Of a DNA stretch of 64,000 nucleotides, positions 16,650-24,454 are shown one piece after another; within the stretch, counting starts at the first letter, position 1; each line of letters opens with the position of its first letter. Origin of the DNA: Sphingobium sp. CAP-1 (GTDB taxonomy: Bacteria > Pseudomonadota > Alphaproteobacteria > Sphingomonadales > Sphingomonadaceae); contig NZ_CP046254.1 of NCBI RefSeq assembly GCF_009720145.1, positions 62,001 through 126,000 of the forward strand, in the 5' to 3' direction. The position numbers and the translations under genes are program-made. The notes beneath the pieces are model-generated. The model ran no database searches. It had not been told where the DNA came from and saw nothing but the letters and a program-made list of their open reading frames with translations.

Positions 16650-16780
16650 GTCACCCTGAACTTGTTTCAGGGTCCATCAATCCGAAAGCCCAGTTTATGA
16701 TCGGCCAACCGAGATGGCGGCACGAGCCACCACGCTCCGGCACCAATCGCCCGATGGATCCTGAAACAAGTTCAGGATGA
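16650..16780. repeat. REP-like inverted repeat pair 2 inside the transposon
   Basis: GTCACCCTGAACTTGTTTCA plus GGGTCCATC (about 16651-16679) is mirrored with two changes by GATGGATCCTGAAACAAGTT plus CAGGATGAC (about 16752-16780). Each arm is a small hairpin (CCTGAA-CTTG-TTTCAGG). The spacer holds no gene. This motif resembles a repeat scattered in sphingomonad genomes, from memory and not checked. Confidence 0.8.
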
Positions 16781-16829
16781 CGCAAGGCGGGGGCGCGATG
16801 TCCGCTCCCCACCCCTTCTTGCCGTTTCG

Positions 16830-16867
16830 CTTAGGGTGTCATTTCGCCCTCAGCCGGAACCGACCCC
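16830..16867. repeat. Right 38-bp terminal inverted repeat of the Tn3-family element
   Basis: Complement of 12218-12255 with a single base change (CATTTCG against CATTCCG). It marks the point where the second tnpA gene is cut, and its bases encode that gene's last residues and stop. Confidence 0.92.
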
Positions 16868-18231
16868 ATCCTGCGATCGGGAATGCCGGTGCCGATCGCC
16901 CGACGCCAAGCTTGCCGGATGAAGCCGACTGGCGTGCCTGCAGGCAATTTGCGCAGATGACCAAAATGAAGGTCGCGCATGATCGCGACCGCTCGCGCGA
17001 GCGCATGGCAGGCTGGCACCGCCCCGAATGTGAACGAGGCGATGAACGAGGGACCGACCTGTCGGAGGACGGGGTAATTGGTCGCGGCGACCGCGACGGG
17101 ATCGACCGAATCGGGGCGGATCAGCTTGCGGGCTTCATCGACCTCGCGGCCGAGATCATTCCATCCGATCGCTGCCTCGACCGCAGCGCCGATATCGCCA
17201 CCTGATATCTTGGCGGCGAGCAAGGCAGCGCCGAGTTGGGCAAGCAGCCGGATTTTGCCGTTGATGGTGCGCCGGTTGCGCTTGAGTGTCGTGTCCGCGC
17301 TGTTCTGTTCGCGCCGGAACATCTGCCCAAGCAGGCGATCGAACATCAGCACCGCATCGTCGGTGAGGGTAACGATGGTTTCGAGGATGGTCGCCACCAA
17401 TGTGGCGCGACGCCGCGTCGCTTGCAGCGTCCGAACATGTTGCGCGGTCAGCCGCACGCCTTCCTGGCACAGGCGTCGGAGGCGCTCGGGATGGACGCCT
17501 ACGGCGATATTCGGATCGATCCCGATGGCCCGAAGCAGTGTCAGTCGCTCGATGATGGCGGCGAATGTCTTTCGGCCGGGCTTGCCGGGTGACTGCCGCA
17601 CCCAGGCCAGATCGCTCAAGTTCGTGCCTGTGTGGGGCAGGAGAAGCGCATCGAGCAGCCGGCGCTGTCGAGCATCGAGTCCTCGGGTCAGATGCTCGGC
17701 GACATGGCGTTCGGCATCGAGCAACGCCTGTGCGACCATCCGCTCGACCGAACTGATGCCCGGCACAATGATGCGCCGTCGCCGGCACTCATCCAGCATC
17801 ACGCGCGCCAGCCTAGCCCCGCTGGTCGTCGTCAGCGCGATCGGCAGGAGCCATTCCTGCAACGTCGTTCGCAGCGGCCGACTGAGCGGCATGAAGCCGA
17901 ATGCATCGCGCAGTGCATCGAGCTGTTCGTACCGGGTCGGGCCGCGCGTCGCGTAGTCGGCCAGCACCTCGGGTCCGACCTGCAATTGCTCTGCGACGAA
18001 CGCGAGCGGCGTATCAGGGATCAGTTCACCGGGTCGCAGGAAACGGCCAGGATAGCGCAGCGCGCAAAGCTGGATCGCGAAACCCAGCCGGTTATGCGGT
18101 CGCCTCCGGCGGACGATGATGGCCAAGTCGTCCCGGCTCAATGTCCAGTGCTGGACGAGCAGGGTTTCGTCGTCGGGAAGCGCGAGCAACGCCGCGCGTT
18201 GCTCGTCCGACAGGACGGCGCGACGCGGCAT
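16831..18231 (-). pseudogene. tnpA: Tn3-family transposase, N-terminal half only
   Basis: A second Tn3-family transposase beginning at ATG 18231 (MPRRAVLSDEQRAALLALPD) and truncated after about 454 residues by the transposon end at 16868. The final residues (SVPAEGEMTP) and stop come from the inverted repeat. The DUF4158-type N-terminal domain is present, but the whole DDE core is missing, so it is inactive. The missing 3' half is not on the other side of the inserted transposon, so sequence was deleted. It follows its resolvase by 4 bp, in tandem orientation (tnpR then tnpA, as in Tn21), unlike the divergent layout of the inserting element. Confidence 0.9.
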
Positions 18232-18235
18232 CGGC

Positions 18236-18820
18236 TTAGACCTTGGCCGGTGCGGTCCAGCCGATCCGGGCAAGCGTGCCGAGAAGGGTCGAACGCGGCA
18301 CCTTGAAGGTCCGGCAGACGGACGCCTTGCTGGCCCCGCCATCCAGCGCGGCGGTGATCCGCTCGAGCGTTTCGGCGTCGATCATCGGCGGGCGGCCACC
18401 TTGGCGTCCCCGGCGTTTGGCAGCAGCCAGTCCCGCCATCACCCGTTCGCGCGTGAGCGCACGCTCATATTGTGCCAATGCACCGAACAGCGAGAACAGC
18501 AATTCGCCGTGCGGCGTGGTCGTATCCATCTGCTCGGTCAGCGACCGGAACGCGATGCCGCGCGCCTTCAGATCGGTGACGATCGTCAGCAGGTGCGGCA
18601 GCGAGCGTCCGAGCCGGTCGAGCTTCCACACGATCAGTGTGTCGCCCGCGTTCAGATAGTCGAGGCAGGCTTTCAGGCCTGGTCGGTCGTCGCGCGCGCC
18701 GGATGCCTTGTCGGTATGGAGATGCCGATGATCGACCCCGGTTGCGACGAGCGCGTCCCGCTGGAGATCGACCGTTTGGCGGTCATCGGTCGTTGACACC
18801 CGCATATATCCGACCAGCAT
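18236..18820 (-). CDS. tnpR: Serine resolvase TnpR of the truncated Tn3 element
   Basis: A resolvase of 194 residues from ATG 18820. A TTG three codons upstream (18829) would give 197. The catalytic domain starts MLVGYMRVSTTDDRQTVDLQ, with LDRLGRSLPHLL and YERALTRERVMAGLAAAKRRGRQGGRPP. The C-terminal helix-turn-helix is GASKASVCRTFKVPRSTL. It looks complete and could still act on any matching res site. It lies directly upstream of its truncated transposase. Confidence 0.92.
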   Translation of the reverse strand: MLVGYMRVSTTDDRQTVDLQRDALVATGVDHRHLHTDKASGARDDRPGLKACLDYLNAGDTLIVWKLDRLGRSLPHLLTIVTDLKARGIAFRSLTEQMDTTTPHGELLFSLFGALAQYERALTRERVMAGLAAAKRRGRQGGRPPMIDAETLERITAALDGGASKASVCRTFKVPRSTLLGTLARIGWTAPAKV

Positions 18821-18823
18821 GTA

Positions 18824-18880
18824 CGACAAACCCTCGAAAGCATGTTTTCGAACACCCTATCAAAGCGACAGGGTTTGTCG
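18824..18880. promoter_or_regulatory. Inverted repeats upstream of tnpR, candidate res site
   Basis: CGACAAACCCT at 18824 is mirrored by AGGGTTTGTCG at 18870-18880, and a second inverted repeat CGAAAGCATGTTTTCG lies between them. The nested dyads directly before the resolvase start fit resolvase-binding subsites. I could not find the outer terminal repeat of this element between here and 18953. Confidence 0.5.
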
Positions 18881-18953
18881 ATCGTTATGGGCTGAGGCGG
18901 GTATGGTTCGGCAAAAGCGCAGGTCCGGAGCGTCGCCTATCACCTGTTTGCCG

Positions 18954-19430
18954 TCACGCGTCTGCTGTCCGTATGGACGCAAGTAGAAGGCACGCTGATG
19001 CCGCAAGAAGCACCAGGTCCTTCAACAGGAACTGTCCGGTTCCGGCCGAAATCGCCGGGAACCCGCCAGCGGTCGGCTCGGCGACGCCAGGCGTGCTCAG
19101 GAAAAACGTCAGTGTCACGGCATAAGTCAGGCATGACATCGCCGCGCCGAGAGCGGAGGCCGTCTTGTTGAAAGCACCGATAATCAGCGCAGCGGCCGTC
19201 GCGAGCTCGACGGTGCCTATAAAATAGCTTCCACCCTGCACCCCAAAAACGGCCGGAATCCAGCTCATGATCGGACTGTTCTTCATCAATGGCGCGATGC
19301 CCATCGCTTCATAGCTCGTGAATTTCATGCAACCGAACCAGAGAAAGATGACCACCAGCGCCCAGCGCAGCAACGCGAGAGACCCGCGAGAGCCGGTCGT
19401 CTTTTCAGCTATGTGTAATGTCGAAAACAT
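18954..19430 (-). CDS. DUF417 family membrane protein (RclC/YkgB-like)
   Basis: An inner-membrane protein of 158 residues with four hydrophobic segments (ALVVIFLWFGCMKF, GTVELATAAALIIGAF, LTYAVTLTFFL, KDLVLLAASACLLLASI). The motif FGCMKFTSYEAMGIAPLM...SP.MSW is the DUF417 signature. The family includes E. coli RclC, linked to resistance to reactive chlorine species, though its mechanism is unclear. It diverges from a marR-type gene that is broken by IS630, with a palindromic operator between them, so expression may be altered in this strain. Confidence 0.85.
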   Translation of the reverse strand: MFSTLHIAEKTTGSRGSLALLRWALVVIFLWFGCMKFTSYEAMGIAPLMKNSPIMSWIPAVFGVQGGSYFIGTVELATAAALIIGAFNKTASALGAAMSCLTYAVTLTFFLSTPGVAEPTAGGFPAISAGTGQFLLKDLVLLAASACLLLASIRTADA

Positions 19431-19487
19431 GGTGCCTCGCTTTCATCATGGCGCATGACCTGCCTTCATGCTTAGACAGGCGTGATA

Positions 19488-19512
19488 TATGCGCTGCGCA
19501 TACACTATGCGC
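19488..19512. promoter_or_regulatory. Candidate MarR operator between DUF417 and marR genes
   Basis: TATGCGC-T-GCGCATA is a perfect 7-bp inverted repeat at 19488-19502, followed by a further half site TATGCGC at 19506-19512. It is centred in the 104-bp divergent promoter region. Such a site is typical for a MarR repressor controlling itself and its neighbour. Confidence 0.6.
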
Positions 19513-19696
19513 CGTCAATGAATGAGGCAACCCTTTGAACGTACTCTCGGACCGGCTCGTCAATCTGTTCGGCGCCCTCGCAGTGGGCATCACCGATCGA
19601 ATTAGAGCGGTTTTCGACCGCTATGAGTCATTCGGGGATTCCCACCGGGCGTGATTTCTGATTCAGAATCCGTGCTGGTGAAGGAGGCCGGCATGG

Positions 19697-20083
19697 ATGG
19701 GCCAACCTCTATCGATGGATTTGCGCAGGCGGCTTCTGGCGGCGATTGATGAGGGGATGAGTTGCCGTGCTGCGGCGGCTCGCTTTGGTGTCGCGCCGTC
19801 GACGGCGATCCGCTGGCAGGATCAGCGGCGCAGGACCGGCAGCTTTGCTCCCAAGCCTCAGGGTGGCGACATGCGCTCGCGCCGGATCGAGGAGCGGCGA
19901 GCAGATATCCTCGCGGTGTGGGAGGCGCGCAAGGACATCTCGCTTGAGGAACTGCGCCTGGCGCTGATCGAGCTCGGCCTGCACGTCTCGGTGGCCGGGC
20001 TTCACCGCTTCTTCGTTCGTCACGCAATGACGCGCAAAAAAAGACTGGCCATGCGATCGAGCAGGACCGCCCTGACGTCTTGA
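19697..20083 (+). CDS. IS630 transposase, first frame (DNA-binding part)
   Basis: The N-terminal 128 residues carry a helix-turn-helix (MDLRRRLLAAIDEGMSCRAA, RFGVAPSTAIRWQDQ) for binding the IS ends. At 20036-20042 a run of seven A bases followed by G allows a -1 ribosomal frameshift into the second frame, as known for several IS630 elements. Without the shift, translation ends at 20083 after a short unrelated tail. GTG or ATG starts near 19697 are both possible. Confidence 0.88.
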   Translation: MGQPLSMDLRRRLLAAIDEGMSCRAAAARFGVAPSTAIRWQDQRRRTGSFAPKPQGGDMRSRRIEERRADILAVWEARKDISLEELRLALIELGLHVSVAGLHRFFVRHAMTRKKRLAMRSSRTALTS

Positions 20084-20643
20084 GCCAGCGGCATGAATGG
20101 TTCGATGGCCAGCTTGATCTCGATCCCGAGCGGCTCGTGTTCATCGACGAAACCTGGACCGCGACCAATATGACCCGCAGCCATGGCCGCTGCACCAGGG
20201 GCCAGCGCCTGCGGATGGGCTTCCCGCACGGTCACCGCAAGACGACCACGCTGGTCGCGGCACTGCGCATGACCGGCATGGTTGCACCGATGGTGCTCGA
20301 CGGGCCGATCAACGGCGACTGGTTCGAAGCCTATGTCACTCAGGTGCTCGTCCCCGAACTGCGGCCCGGCGATGTCGTCGTCATGGACAATCTGTCGAGC
20401 CACAAGCGTGCTTCGGTGCGCGAGTTGATCGAAGCAGCTGGCGCAACCTTGCGCTTCCTCCCGCCCTACAGCCCCGACTTCAACCCCATCGAGAAGGCCT
20501 TCTCCAAGCTCAAGGCCATGCTCAGGAAGATCGGTGAGCGGACAGTAAGCGGCCTCTGGGCACTGATCGGCCGGCTCGTCGACATCTTCCAGCCGCGCGA
20601 ATGCGCCAATTACTTCAAGTCGTGTGGATATGATCCGGACTGA
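20080..20643 (+). CDS. IS630 transposase, second frame (DDE catalytic part)
   Basis: The DDE domain has catalytic acids in VFIDETWTATNM, VVMDNLSSHK and NPIEKAFSKLK, the IS630 DDE pattern. Its frame is open upstream to the A7 run, reading KKTGHAIEQDRPDVLSQRHE, so the natural product is a -1 frameshift fusion with the first frame rather than a protein starting at 20080. The stop at 20643 lies just inside the right terminal repeat. Confidence 0.9.
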   Translation: MSQRHEWFDGQLDLDPERLVFIDETWTATNMTRSHGRCTRGQRLRMGFPHGHRKTTTLVAALRMTGMVAPMVLDGPINGDWFEAYVTQVLVPELRPGDVVVMDNLSSHKRASVRELIEAAGATLRFLPPYSPDFNPIEKAFSKLKAMLRKIGERTVSGLWALIGRLVDIFQPRECANYFKSCGYDPD

Positions 20644-21227
20644 TCGAAAACCGCTCTAAGAAGGCGGCATTCGACCCGACGATACCCGGCGGTGGCGAAA
20701 CCACCGCGGCGATCGTCGTCATCGGTCACGCGACCGGTCTTTCGATCGACGAATTAGGACGGGTGCTAGGCTTGTCCCACGCGGGGACGGTGCGGCTTGT
20801 CGATCGATTGGTTGCAGCCGGGTTCGCCGTTCGATCCAAAGCGCTACGGGACCGTCGTGCAGTAGCGCTGATGCTCACTGAGGCAGGCGAGACTCGCCTA
20901 TCTGCGATCCTGCAACGAAGAAACGAGACTTTATCCGAAATCCTTAGCCATGTCTCGAATGCTGACCGCCTCGTGCTGGAACGTATTGCCGAGACAATAC
21001 TTGCGCAGATGTCTGACGACGCTGTCTCGGCGCTGACGATATGCCGGCTCTGCGACGAGAGGCGATGCTACAACTGTCCGATGGATGCCTTTGGAATGCT
21101 GGAGTCGTCGACGCATAGAGTCGACCCATAAGTGCGCGCAGAGACGCTTAGACCCCATGACTGCCAGAGCCTCGGTGGCTCAAATCTGAGATGCTGATGA
21201 TGGATTTTTCAGCAGCGGAGGCGAGTC

Positions 21228-22343
21228 ATGGTGAAGGCAGTGAAATATGTTGGTCTGGACGTTCATAAGGAGACCATTGCGGTCGCAGTTGCCGAAGGGG
21301 AACGCGGAGGCGAGGTGCGTTTCGTCGGCACGGTCGCCAATGAGGACGATGCGGTCAGGAAACTGGTCAAGCGGCTGACGTCACCGGGCGTGACGTTGAA
21401 TGTCTGTTACGAAGCGGGTCCCTGTGGGTATGGTTTGCATCGACTGCTGACAAAGCTGGGACAGAATTGCATCGTCATCGCCCCCTCAATGATGCCGCGA
21501 CGCCCGGGCGACCATGTGAAGACGGACCGACGTGACGCAATGACGCTGGCGCGGCTTTTACGCGCCGGCGAACTCACGGCGATCTGGGTGCCGGACGAAG
21601 CGCATGAGGCGGTACGCGATCTCATCCGCGCTCGACGAAATGCGCAGGACGATGCCATCGGGGCCAAGCAAACGGTGCGCAGCTTCCTGTTGCGACACGA
21701 TCGTCGTTTTGGCGGCAGGGCAGCCTGGACAAAGATGTACTGGCGGTGGCTGTCCGAGCAGCGGTTCGATTTTCCCCATCAGCAACTGGCATTCGAGGAA
21801 ATGCAGAAGCGGGTGCTGGAGGCGCAGGCACGGGTCGGGCGCTTAGAAGCGGCGCTGGCTGAAGCGGTGGACGCATGGTGTTTTGCGCCGCTGGTCCGCA
21901 ATCTACAGGTCCTGCGCGGCATCAGGCTGGTCAGCGCCGCGACGCTGGTGGCCGAGGTTGGCGATCTCACCCGCTTCGACAATCCTAAGCAGTTGATGGC
22001 GTATGTCGGCCTGGTGCCGTCCGAGCACTCCAGCGGTGCCCGGACCAAACGCGGCAGGATCACGCGGGCGGGCAACGCGCAGGCACGAACCATGCTGATC
22101 GAGGCTGGCTGGTCGTATCGACTGCCCGCACGCGAGGAGCGACGCTATCGTGAGCGGGTCATCGAGATGCCCGAGGATATCCAAGAGATCGGGTGGAAGG
22201 CACAGGTTCGCCTGTGTCAGCGCTACCGGCGCCTGGCCGCCGCCGGCAAACCACAGCCAAAGGTGACCACTGCAATCGCGCGTGAACTGGTCGGCTATGC
22301 CTGGGACATCGCCCGTCGGGTGTCACCGGCGGTGGCTGGCTGA
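21228..22343 (+). CDS. IS110-family transposase
   Basis: A DEDD transposase of 371 residues. The N-terminal RuvC-like domain shows D11 (VGLDVHKETI), E62 (CYEAG) and the KTDRRDA pair. The C-terminal transposase_20 domain reads VLRGIRLVSAATLVAEVGDL, FDNPKQLMAYVGLVPSEHSS and GNAQARTMLIEAGWSYR, with the conserved Ser likely in the SEHSSG segment. IS110 elements have no classical terminal repeats and use a structured RNA to choose the target. The element starts somewhere after the marR stop at 21131. Its ends could not be fixed by eye. Confidence 0.94.
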   Translation: MVKAVKYVGLDVHKETIAVAVAEGERGGEVRFVGTVANEDDAVRKLVKRLTSPGVTLNVCYEAGPCGYGLHRLLTKLGQNCIVIAPSMMPRRPGDHVKTDRRDAMTLARLLRAGELTAIWVPDEAHEAVRDLIRARRNAQDDAIGAKQTVRSFLLRHDRRFGGRAAWTKMYWRWLSEQRFDFPHQQLAFEEMQKRVLEAQARVGRLEAALAEAVDAWCFAPLVRNLQVLRGIRLVSAATLVAEVGDLTRFDNPKQLMAYVGLVPSEHSSGARTKRGRITRAGNAQARTMLIEAGWSYRLPAREERRYRERVIEMPEDIQEIGWKAQVRLCQRYRRLAAAGKPQPKVTTAIARELVGYAWDIARRVSPAVAG

Positions 22344-22700
22344 TCGACGTACAACGATCGCGAGAGGAGGCGCCAGCGCACCAGCTGCATAGCCTTGGCT
22401 GGCGTGCCGCGGGCACCCGACTGTGATGGGCAATCCACGGTATACGGTGGGGCAGGTTCGTCCGACGCCCGAACTTAGACGGAGGATAGGCCCAGCGACG
22501 GATACGGGTAGTGCGGTAACCAACCCGCGGATGAGAGCATGATCAATCGTCGTCGATCAGGCGTCCGCGGCACACCCGCCAAGGTCAATGCGAACGCTGG
22601 TCTTGCGGCCAGCGAAGGGGTAAACTTGGTCAGTATCTCGGATGGCAGTCATGAGAGCGTATATCTGTGCCCGTTCTATGTCCTGACCCCATATTGGTGA
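22344..22700 (+). ncRNA. Non-coding 3' part of the IS110 element, possible bridge/seek RNA region
   Basis: No convincing gene lies in the 397 bp between the transposase stop and the gene ending at 22741. The sequence has many short complementary segments (cacggtatacggtggg; accaacccgcgg; gatcaatcgtcgtcgatcag). The 5' flank of the transposase is short (96 bp), so the long 3' flank is the better place for the guide RNA that IS110/IS1111 elements encode. The boundaries and the RNA itself are inference. Confidence 0.35.
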
Positions 22701-22740
22701 TCATATCCTTCAAAATGCGCGCGGAAGCGGTCAACGCCAA

Positions 22741-23766
22741 TCACCATTCGAAGGTCTCCAAGAGTTGTGCAGCCGCCTGCGCGACACGTTCGTCCGGATC
22801 ATGCCGGACGCTGAGGTAGAGCGAGAGGCGATCGACCGCCGGCTGGCGGGCGAGCACGTGCGGATCGTAGCTCCAAGTCTCGATCTCGACGCGGTCGTGG
22901 TCGAAGGGCGTGGCTGGTGCAAGACCGAACTGCCCGGTGATGTGCTTCCATCGCGCGGCAGCGAGCGCTCGGCGTGCGATGCGCGGTTCAGACAGCATCG
23001 TATAGTGGGCAAGCGCGCTCTCGCCCGCGAGCGGCGCGACCTCGTCGGGCAATCGGCCTTTGACCTCGCGCACCTTTCGGACAGGAGATTGAAGACGTGC
23101 CTCGACGGCATGCCACAGCTCGCGTCCCGTATATTGGAGGCTCAATCGGCGTTGCCGCCCGACATGCTTCGACTTGGCGATCTTGAGCGCTTCGAGTTCA
23201 TCCAGCGCGCGCGTCATGGTCATGATCGCAACGCCGAACCGTAGGGCGAGCTCGGTGAGATTCGCGCCGTCGATGGGCTCACCCAGGAGGGCTGCCAACA
23301 CGAGGACTTGCGCGCTGGGGGTAAGCTGCGCCCCCGGGTCGTGCGTGATGGCTGGTGCGCGCTCGCGCAAATCGAGCAACGCCTCGGGAACGTAGATCTG
23401 CGCACCGGGGGCGAGAAAACCGATCTTCCGCTCGACCATCTGCTTGCGTATTGCCGTCGGCACACTGTCGAGGAGCGCGAGAACGAGCGGGACGCCGAGG
23501 TGGCGGCGCACCAGGTCGCGGTGTTTGAGCAGATCGGCGGTCACCCCTCGGCCTTGCCCCTTCATTTCCATAAGGATGACCGGATGATCCTGGAGCGCTC
23601 CTTGCCAGAATCGATAGCGATCGAGAAGGAAATGGGGGAGGTTCGCCGGCGCCAACGGCTGCAAGCCCAGGCCGAGCCCGAAAGCGCCGCGGACATAGGC
23701 TTCGGCGGCCTCGGCGAGACCATCCAGGCGCTGCTTGTCGACGGCTTCTAACATCATGAACGCCAT
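22741..23766 (-). CDS. Winged-helix protein of unknown function, possibly AbiEi-like
   Basis: A protein of 341 residues. The N-terminal part reads LPHFLLDRYRFWQGALQDHPVILMEMKGQGR and IRKQMVERKIGFLAPGAQIYVPEALLDL. A winged helix follows around residues 150-200 (LTPSAQVLVLAALLGEP...LTELALRFGVAIMTMTRALDELEALKI). The C-terminus ends VDRLSLYLSVRHDPDERVAQA. The layout recalls MarR-like regulators and AbiEi-type antitoxins, but no partner toxin gene adjoins it. Two AT-rich palindromes overlap and precede the start, which suggests autoregulation. ATG 23757 or 23754 could be the true start, because ATG 23766 lies inside the first palindrome. Confidence 0.65.
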   Translation of the reverse strand: MAFMMLEAVDKQRLDGLAEAAEAYVRGAFGLGLGLQPLAPANLPHFLLDRYRFWQGALQDHPVILMEMKGQGRGVTADLLKHRDLVRRHLGVPLVLALLDSVPTAIRKQMVERKIGFLAPGAQIYVPEALLDLRERAPAITHDPGAQLTPSAQVLVLAALLGEPIDGANLTELALRFGVAIMTMTRALDELEALKIAKSKHVGRQRRLSLQYTGRELWHAVEARLQSPVRKVREVKGRLPDEVAPLAGESALAHYTMLSEPRIARRALAAARWKHITGQFGLAPATPFDHDRVEIETWSYDPHVLARQPAVDRLSLYLSVRHDPDERVAQAAAQLLETFEW

Positions 23767-23805
23767 TTAACATCACTACTGTTAAATGTCCATCTAATGT
23801 TAGAT
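23764..23805. promoter_or_regulatory. Two AT-rich palindromes at the start of the winged-helix gene
   Basis: CATTTAACA (23764-23772) is exactly mirrored by TGTTAAATG (23780-23788) around 7 bases. A second palindrome, ATCTAA-TG-TTAGAT, occupies 23792-23805. Both contain TAACAT/ATGTTA-like halves in an otherwise GC-rich region, so they are probable operators of the adjacent DNA-binding protein. Confidence 0.6.
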
Positions 23806-23816
23806 AGCCTGCCGGC

Positions 23817-24227
23817 TCACGGTTCCGATTCCTGCTCCGGAGCTACGAGCATCAGCTTGATGTCGCTGCGCAGCGACCGCCATTTCGGATTGGCCGAGAC
23901 CGCGGTCGCCTTGGTCAACCACGCAAGCGCGAGGCAAGCGCGATCGTCGGCGCCGAGGCCGTAGGCGTAGGTCATGTTCCGCAGCTTGCCGGCGACGTCG
24001 GCCTGCCGACCGTCGAAGGGAACAATGTCCATGTCGAGATCGGCCAGGCTCGCGTCGATCATCTCATCGGGCACGCCACGGGCCTGGAGTTGCGCAATCA
24101 CCTCGCTCAACGTCACGCTGCTCACGCAGGCATCGCCGAACACTGCCTCGACCTGGCCGGCGCCGGGTCCGCTGAGCATCAATGCGAGAACGGCCGAGGC
24201 GTCGAGGATATAGGCTGGATCAGCCAT
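23817..24227 (-). CDS. vapC: PIN-domain toxin, VapC type
   Basis: A predicted ribonuclease toxin of 136 residues. The PIN acidic residues are visible: D9 in YILDASAVLALM, E at about 42 in VTLSEVIAQL, and the aspartates in LGADDRACLALAWL. The chain matches VapC length, and the end (VSANPKWRSL) has the usual 'ADxxW' type strand. It overlaps the upstream antitoxin gene by 8 bp, so the two are coupled. Function in plasmid maintenance is inferred from the plasmid-like context. Confidence 0.92.
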   Translation of the reverse strand: MADPAYILDASAVLALMLSGPGAGQVEAVFGDACVSSVTLSEVIAQLQARGVPDEMIDASLADLDMDIVPFDGRQADVAGKLRNMTYAYGLGADDRACLALAWLTKATAVSANPKWRSLRSDIKLMLVAPEQESEP

Positions 24228-24438
24228 CGACCGAAGTCCGGCCGGTTTCGTCGCCGGTAAACTCGCGCAGCCGGGATTGCACGCGGGCGATCGCGTCCTT
24301 CAGCGGGCGGACCTCGATCACGCCATCAACGATCTTCATCACCACGACGTCGCCGTCCACCAGACCGAGTTCGCGGCGCATCTCCGCTGGAAGCTGGAGC
24401 CTGCCGCCACTGACGAGTTTGCCACGTTGCGCATTCAT
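24220..24438 (-). CDS. vapB: AbrB/MazE-type antitoxin, VapB
   Basis: An antitoxin of 72 residues that should neutralise the adjacent PIN toxin and repress the operon. The N-terminal swapped-hairpin AbrB domain reads GKLVSGGRLQLPAEMRRELG and DGDVVVMKIVDGVIEVRPL. The C-terminal tail (FTGDETGRTSVDG) would wrap the toxin. The start is put at ATG 24438 rather than ATG 24456, because the latter lies within the operator palindrome. Both are in frame. Confidence 0.88.
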   Translation of the reverse strand: MNAQRGKLVSGGRLQLPAEMRRELGLVDGDVVVMKIVDGVIEVRPLKDAIARVQSRLREFTGDETGRTSVDG

Positions 24439-24454
24439 GTACGGATATCGCCTC

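Larger units (their letters stand above)
12218..16867. mobile_element. Cryptic Tn3-family transposon, Tn5393/Tn163 type
   Basis: A complete element of 4650 bp, bounded by 38-bp terminal inverted repeats starting GGGGTCGGTTCCGGCTGAGG (12218-12255 and complement at 16830-16867), which differ at one base. It holds tnpA and tnpR in divergent orientation with the resolution region between them (the Tn5393 arrangement), one unknown passenger gene, and a 400-bp repeat-rich tail. The five bases outside the ends (ttccg left, atcct right) do not match. There is thus no target duplication, and both flanks are truncated genes, which suggests adjacent deletion or recombination after insertion. Confidence 0.9.
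19605..20656 (+). mobile_element. IS630-family insertion sequence
   Basis: A 1052-bp element with 13-bp terminal repeats (GAGCGGTTTTCGA at the left, its complement at the right end), flanked by the TA dinucleotide at 19603-19604 and 20657-20658, the target duplication diagnostic for IS630/Tc1-mariner elements. The target reading frame is restored exactly when the element and one TA are removed. The transposase is encoded by two overlapping frames. Confidence 0.93.
19535..21131 (+). pseudogene. MarR-family regulator interrupted by IS630
   Basis: Reading starts at TTG 19535 (LNVLSDRLVNLFGALAVGITDRI), stops at the IS630 insertion (19605-20656), and continues in the same frame after removal of one TA copy (KKAAFDPTIPGGGETTAAIV...). 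The joined protein has about 180 residues: a MarR winged helix (IDELGRVLGLSHAGTVRLVDRL, then RDRRAVALMLTEAG) and a C-terminal Cys-rich tail (CRLCDERRCYNCP) that might sense oxidants. The insertion falls near residue 23, so function is lost unless the 3' fragment is expressed from GTG 20763. It is the probable regulator of the divergent DUF417 gene. Confidence 0.88.
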
